Assembly (NCBI RefSeq): GCF_007989805.1 | Contig: NZ_BJUB01000014.1 | Span: 1-64,000, forward strand | Reading direction: 5' to 3' | Source of the DNA: Cellulomonas xylanilytica | GTDB taxonomy: Bacteria > Actinomycetota > Actinomycetes > Actinomycetales > Cellulomonadaceae | DNA: 64,000 bases | The notes under the pieces: generated by a model | What the model was told of the DNA's origin: nothing | What the model saw: only the letters and a program-made list of their open reading frames with translations | Database searches by the model: none | Shown: in pieces, positions 60,486-64,000 of the stretch | Layout: each line of letters begins with the position of its first letter | Numbering within the stretch: the first letter of the stretch is position 1 | Program-made: the position numbers and the translations under genes

Positions 60486-61602
60486 TCGCGCGCGCGATCC
60501 GCTCGGCGTCGATCCGCAGCTCGCGGAACATGCCGCTGATCGGGTTGGTGTACCCCGTGAAGTAGAGCCCGGGCGCCGAGCGGGACGTCCGCGGCCCGTG
60601 CACGCGCGGCAGGCCGCGCTCGTCCAGCACGTCGAGGTCGCCGACCAGCGGCTCCAGACCACGGCGGTACCCGGTGGCGGCGATGACGACGTCCGGGGTG
60701 ATGCGCGACCCGTCGGCAAGGACGACCGTGCCGTCGTCGTCGAACGACTGCAGCGCCGCGACGGGCTCGACGTCTCCCGCCTGCACCGCGGCGATCAGGC
60801 CGACGTCCTGGAGCGGCACGGAGCCCTGCTTGACGCGGGAGTACAGCCCGGTGGTGGGCCGCGGCAGCCCGTGCGCCGACAGGTCGGGCACCTCGACGCG
60901 CGCCACCACGGCCGCGATGCGGTCCACGACCGGGACGGGCAGGTGGCGGACGAGGATCCCTGTGCCCTGCGCGGGCCAGCCGAGGTTCGAGCGCCGGACG
61001 ATGTGGGGTGCCGTCCGGATGGCGAGCCGCACCCGGGCGGCGCCGCCCTCGGTGAGGTCGACGGCGATCTCGGACCCGGTGTTGCCGGCACCGACGACGA
61101 GCACGTCCTTGCCGCGGTAGGGCCCGGGGTTCCGGTACGCGGAGGCGTGCACGAGCTCACCGGGGAACGCCTCGACTCCCGGCCACTGCGGGGGGACGGG
61201 CGTGTGGTTGTACCCGGTGGCCACGACGACGGTCGACCCGGTGAACGACTCCCCCGACTCGGTCTCCACCACCCACCTGCCGTACCCGGCGCGCGCCACG
61301 CGCTTCACCTGGACGCCGGTGCGCACGTCGATCCGGTGGTGCGACGCGTACATCTCCAGGTAGCTCACGACGTCCGCGCGGGCGACCCACCGGCCGAAGC
61401 GCTGCGGGATCGGGAGTCCGGGCAGCCCCGACCACCGGCGGGTGGTGTGCAGGTGGAGCCGCTCGTAGTGCCGCCGCCACGAGGCACCCACGTCGTCGGC
61501 GCGCTCGAGCACCACGGCCTGCACGCCCCGCCGGCCGAGGGCGGCGGCGACCGCCAGGCCGGCGGGTCCGGCGCCGATGACGAGGACGGGAGAGGTGCTC
61601 AT
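60472..61602 (-). CDS. flavin-containing monooxygenase-like oxidoreductase
   Basis: A 376-residue FAD/NAD(P)-binding protein of the flavin monooxygenase/CzcO type. The FAD motif is VIGAGPAGLAVAAAL (about 7-21), the NADPH motif VVGAGNTGSEIAVDL, and the second FAD site ends ATGYRRGLEPLVGDL. Its role is probably NADPH-dependent oxidation of an unknown substrate. A 16-base perfect palindrome (61621-61636) lies 19 bases upstream, so it is likely under a TetR-type repressor that is not encoded nearby. Confidence 0.9.
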   Translation of the reverse strand: MSTSPVLVIGAGPAGLAVAAALGRRGVQAVVLERADDVGASWRRHYERLHLHTTRRWSGLPGLPIPQRFGRWVARADVVSYLEMYASHHRIDVRTGVQVKRVARAGYGRWVVETESGESFTGSTVVVATGYNHTPVPPQWPGVEAFPGELVHASAYRNPGPYRGKDVLVVGAGNTGSEIAVDLTEGGAARVRLAIRTAPHIVRRSNLGWPAQGTGILVRHLPVPVVDRIAAVVARVEVPDLSAHGLPRPTTGLYSRVKQGSVPLQDVGLIAAVQAGDVEPVAALQSFDDDGTVVLADGSRITPDVVIAATGYRRGLEPLVGDLDVLDERGLPRVHGPRTSRSAPGLYFTGYTNPISGMFRELRIDAERIARAISRA

Positions 61603-61620
61603 GCCTCTTCCTACCGTCTT

Positions 61621-61636
61621 TTGGACGACCGTCCAA
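61621..61636. promoter_or_regulatory. TetR-type operator of the monooxygenase gene
   Basis: TTGGACG-AC-CGTCCAA is a perfect inverted repeat with a two-base centre, typical of TetR-family sites. It lies 19 bases before the monooxygenase ATG and three bases after the rRNA methyltransferase gene. Confidence 0.6.
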
Positions 61637-61639
61637 GAG

Positions 61640-62761
61640 TCAGGCGCGCTCGAGCAGGGTGAGGACCTCGTAGTGGGTCGTCTGCGGGAACATGTCGAGC
61701 ACCTGCGCACGGACCGGACGCAGGGACGGCATGGCCGCCAGGTCCCGCGCGAGCGAGCTCGCGTTGCAGCTGGAGTACACGACGTGCCGCACGTCGGAGG
61801 CCTCGAGCCAGCGGCTCAGCACGTCGCCGATCCCGCGTCGCGGGGGGTTGACGATCACGAGGTCCGGCGCCACGGCGCCGAGGGCGAACTCGGTCGCGTC
61901 GCCCGCGGCGAACCGCACACCGGACAGCCCGAGGTCGGCCGCGCTCAGGGTCGCGCTCGCGATCGCCTCGACGCTCGTCTCGATGCCCACGACGTCACGA
62001 CCGGGCGCCGCGACGTGCAACGCGAATCCGCCGACCCCGCAGTACAGGTCCCACACGGTCCGCGGCGCCAGCTCCTCCACCCAGGACGCCGCGTGCCGGT
62101 ACAGCGCGGCGGCGACCTCCGTGTTGGTCTGGAAGAAGCTCTGCGGGCGCAGGTGCAGGTCGATCCCGTTGACGCGCATCCGCAGGGTCTGGGTGTCCGT
62201 CAGCAGGATCTCGCGGTCCCCCTCGAGCACCGCCTTGTGGTCCGGCAGCAGGTTCACGGACACCACCCGCAGCTGCGGCAGGGTCTCCAGCAACCACGGC
62301 AGGTGCTTGCGGATCCGGGCCACGGGCTCCTGCGACCGCAGCACGAACCGGAGCATCACCTCGCCGTCCGGCGACTGCGTGACCAGCAGGTTCTTGAGCT
62401 CACCGGTGCGCGCCGGGACGTCGTAGGGCGTGAGGCGCGCCCGGGTGACGAAGGCGGCGAGCACCGGGAACGTCGCGGCCAGCGAGCCGGGGTACAGCCC
62501 GCAGCCCTGCAGGTCGACACCTTGACCCGTGCCGTCCAGGATGCCCAGCGTCGGGTGCTCGACCGTGCCGCCGACGACCATCTTCGCCTTGTTGCGGTAG
62601 CCCGACTCGCGGCCGGTCACCGGCGGGAGCCACACGAGGTCGGCGCGCTCGCCCAGCAGGGTGGCGCAGTGCCGTTCCTTGTCGGCGACCTGCTCGCCGT
62701 GCGGGCGGCCCATCCACGTGCAGGAGCGGCAGACCCCCGCGTCGAAGTAGGCACACCGCAT
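61640..62761 (-). CDS. rlmC: 23S rRNA (uracil-5-)-methyltransferase RlmC
   Basis: A 373-residue RlmC/RumB-like enzyme. The iron-sulphur Cys set is Cys3, Cys11, Cys14 (CAYFDAGVCRSC) and Cys87 (LQGCGLY). The SAM domain has DLYCGVGGFALH and IVNPPRRG, and the catalytic Cys is in YSSCNASSLARDL. It methylates one uridine in 23S rRNA with SAM. The ATG at 62761 is in the right place relative to the N-terminal Cys motif. It has no partner in the neighbourhood. Confidence 0.93.
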   Translation of the reverse strand: MRCAYFDAGVCRSCTWMGRPHGEQVADKERHCATLLGERADLVWLPPVTGRESGYRNKAKMVVGGTVEHPTLGILDGTGQGVDLQGCGLYPGSLAATFPVLAAFVTRARLTPYDVPARTGELKNLLVTQSPDGEVMLRFVLRSQEPVARIRKHLPWLLETLPQLRVVSVNLLPDHKAVLEGDREILLTDTQTLRMRVNGIDLHLRPQSFFQTNTEVAAALYRHAASWVEELAPRTVWDLYCGVGGFALHVAAPGRDVVGIETSVEAIASATLSAADLGLSGVRFAAGDATEFALGAVAPDLVIVNPPRRGIGDVLSRWLEASDVRHVVYSSCNASSLARDLAAMPSLRPVRAQVLDMFPQTTHYEVLTLLERA

Positions 62762-62818
62762 GATCGGAAAGCCTACGTGGACGCGGGAAACGGCCGGACG
62801 GCTGCCACGGAGCGGCGC

Positions 62819-62855
62819 TAGGGTGGGCGGGCCGCGACGGGCGCAGGGCCCGCCC
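62819..62855 (+). promoter_or_regulatory. promoter and 5'-leader hairpin of the lipoprotein gene
   Basis: TAGGGT (62819-62824) is a likely -10. Just after it, GGGCGGGCC (62825-62833) pairs with 62847-62855 over nine bases. The hairpin would lie at the 5' end of the mRNA and precedes an AGGAG site. Confidence 0.35.
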
Positions 62856-62874
62856 TCGTCGACAGGAGCCCGTC

Positions 62875-63678
62875 GTGCCGCACCGGACCGCTCTGCTGTG
62901 GGCCCTCGCAGGCGGCACGCTCCTCGCCGGCTGCGCCGAGAGCACCACCGAGACGCTCCCGCCCGCCGTCCCGCCCGTGGAGCGCCCGGCACCCGGACCC
63001 CTCTCCGCCTACCTCGAGCAGGTCGACGCGGGGTCGATGGCGCGGATCGACGAGGACCGGACGCGGGCATGCGTCGCCGACGCCGGCTTCCTGTACTGGC
63101 CGGACGACCCCCACAACGAGCTCTCCCAGGACACCCTCCCGTTCGCGCGCGCGTGGGGGTACGGCGGTCTGAGCATCAGCGTGCCGACGGCGGCCGAGCA
63201 GAACACCGCCTACGCCGGGACGCTCTCCCCGCAGGACCGCGAACGGTACGAGGCGGTGCTCGACGGCTGCGCGACCGCACCCGTGCTGGAGCCTGCGCAG
63301 GACTGGGCGTCCGACCCCGACTTCGCCGGCCTGCACGCGGACTACGAGGAGTGGATCTTCGCCGCGATCGACGACCCTCGAGTGCACGCGGGCGACGCGG
63401 CGTGGTCCGCCTGCATGTCCGAGGCCGGACACGACGTCGCGACCCCGGACGAGGCAGAGCTGCAGGCGTCCGCCGCGACCCACGGCGGCAACGTCCTCTT
63501 CACCGACGACCCCGAGGTCCAGGCGGCGGAGATCGCCCTGGCGGTCGCCGACCTCACCTGCCGCGACTCGACCGGGTACCGGGAGACGACCCGAGCCGCC
63601 TGGCACACCCTCCAGCAGGAGTTCGTGGACGCGCACCGTGAGCAGCTCGAGGCGCTGGTCGACGCGCACGCGCTCTGA
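62875..63678 (+). CDS. secreted lipoprotein of unknown function
   Basis: A 267-residue lipoprotein. A signal peptide ends in the lipobox LLAGC (about residues 16-20). The mature part is acidic, with five scattered Cys and two CVADAG/CMSEAG segments, and no recognised domain. Start GTG with AGGAG upstream. It may be a surface-exposed binding protein. Its end is 15 bases from the convergent DinB-type gene. Confidence 0.78.
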   Translation: MPHRTALLWALAGGTLLAGCAESTTETLPPAVPPVERPAPGPLSAYLEQVDAGSMARIDEDRTRACVADAGFLYWPDDPHNELSQDTLPFARAWGYGGLSISVPTAAEQNTAYAGTLSPQDRERYEAVLDGCATAPVLEPAQDWASDPDFAGLHADYEEWIFAAIDDPRVHAGDAAWSACMSEAGHDVATPDEAELQASAATHGGNVLFTDDPEVQAAEIALAVADLTCRDSTGYRETTRAAWHTLQQEFVDAHREQLEALVDAHAL

Positions 63679-63693
63679 GCCGGCCGGCTCGCG

Positions 63694-64000
63694 TCATACC
63701 CGGCGCGAGCGCTCCAGGAGACCACGAACGTACGACGCCTGGCCGGCGTGCTGCAGGCTGTCGCCGACGACGCTGACCAGCCGGACGCCGAGCGTCACGG
63801 GCGGGTCCCACCCCTCGTCGACCACCCGGTCGAGGTCCGCCTCGGACAGACCGGCGAGGTAGTCCTGCGTGCGGTCCGCGACCGCACGGGCGTACGCGAG
63901 CAGCAGCTCCGACGACACCCGGACGCGGCCCACGTCCTGCGCACTCATGCCGTACCCCGTCTCCGCGTCGTCGAACGGGAGGTCGAAGCGGTCCGCCCAG
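63694..64000 (-). CDS. DinB-family protein, cut by the window edge
   Basis: The C-terminal 101 codons of a protein whose start lies beyond 64000; the frame stays open to the edge. Residues LLLAYARAVADRTQDYLAGL and VGDSLQHAGQASYVRGL fit the DinB/DUF664 four-helix family, where His residues bind a metal; some members use mycothiol. An internal ATG at 63948 is unlikely to be the start because the frame before it is also coding-like (WADRFDLPFDDAETGYG). Confidence 0.75.
   Translation of the reverse strand, partial: WADRFDLPFDDAETGYGMSAQDVGRVRVSSELLLAYARAVADRTQDYLAGLSEADLDRVVDEGWDPPVTLGVRLVSVVGDSLQHAGQASYVRGLLERSRRV

Overview
The window is very GC-rich, densely packed DNA with GTG starts, 1-4 base start/stop overlaps and many promoters whose -10 lies 5-8 bases before the start codon. 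This fits a high-GC actinobacterium. A secreted SGNH esterase with a family 2 carbohydrate-binding module, an ABC sugar importer without its own ATPase, and a GH16-like enzyme suggest a cellulose/chitin-degrading soil actinobacterium such as Cellulomonas; the genus is inference. I see no rRNA, tRNA, CRISPR array, insertion sequence or prophage. It reads as ordinary chromosome.

Layout. 1-5140: small membrane protein, SF2 helicase coupled to a DUF3039 gene, MFS exporter, PadR regulator with a HAAS-type membrane protein. 5157-11530 (minus strand): one amino-sugar operon, read ROK repressor, solute-binding lipoprotein, two permeases, ROK kinase, NagB; an operator-like repeat covers the repressor promoter. 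11714-20427: LLM oxidoreductase, a membrane protein/PfkB kinase/two-component operon, pgi, amidohydrolase and the SGNH-CBM2 esterase. 20428-26032: hexamer repeat tract, S4 protein, GATC-octamer array, DUF72, DNA glycosylase, YCII protein, DHA2-type exporter and DUF1992.

26078-31260: an OmpR-type two-component system divergent from a LolA/RseB-like protein and an ABC exporter, with a direct-repeat site between them. 31363-34008: a ClgR-like regulator beside two ClpP genes, then a membrane protein/winged-helix pair under a repeated operator. 34032-36263: Cys-rich pentapeptide-repeat protein, VOC protein, LLM oxidoreductase. 36320-39897: a UbiA prenyltransferase divergent from type III polyketide synthase, methyltransferase and flavoprotein genes, most likely a prenylated phenolic or quinone lipid pathway. 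39899-45250: NUDIX, luxS-mtnN pair, and prpDBC for propionate.

45258-52778: AhpD-like protein, GNAT-like protein, acylphosphatase, cupin, an NYN nuclease with a LOTUS-like tail, then a GntR regulator divergent from aldolase, HAD phosphatase, DhaL and DhaK. 52798-57956: an RsbQ-like hydrolase with a PAS-GAF-PP2C phosphatase (energy-stress module), flotillin with an NfeD-like protein, and the GH16-like enzyme. 57999-64000: DUF998 protein, ArsR-SRPBCC pair, RibD-like reductase, DoxX-like protein, flavin monooxygenase, rRNA methyltransferase RlmC, a lipoprotein, and a DinB-family gene cut by the window edge.

The most interesting units are the UbiA/type III PKS cluster, the GntR/aldolase/DhaLK operon, the RsbQ-RsbP pair with an added GAF-like region, the ClgR-ClpP locus, and several palindromes tied to neighbouring regulators.
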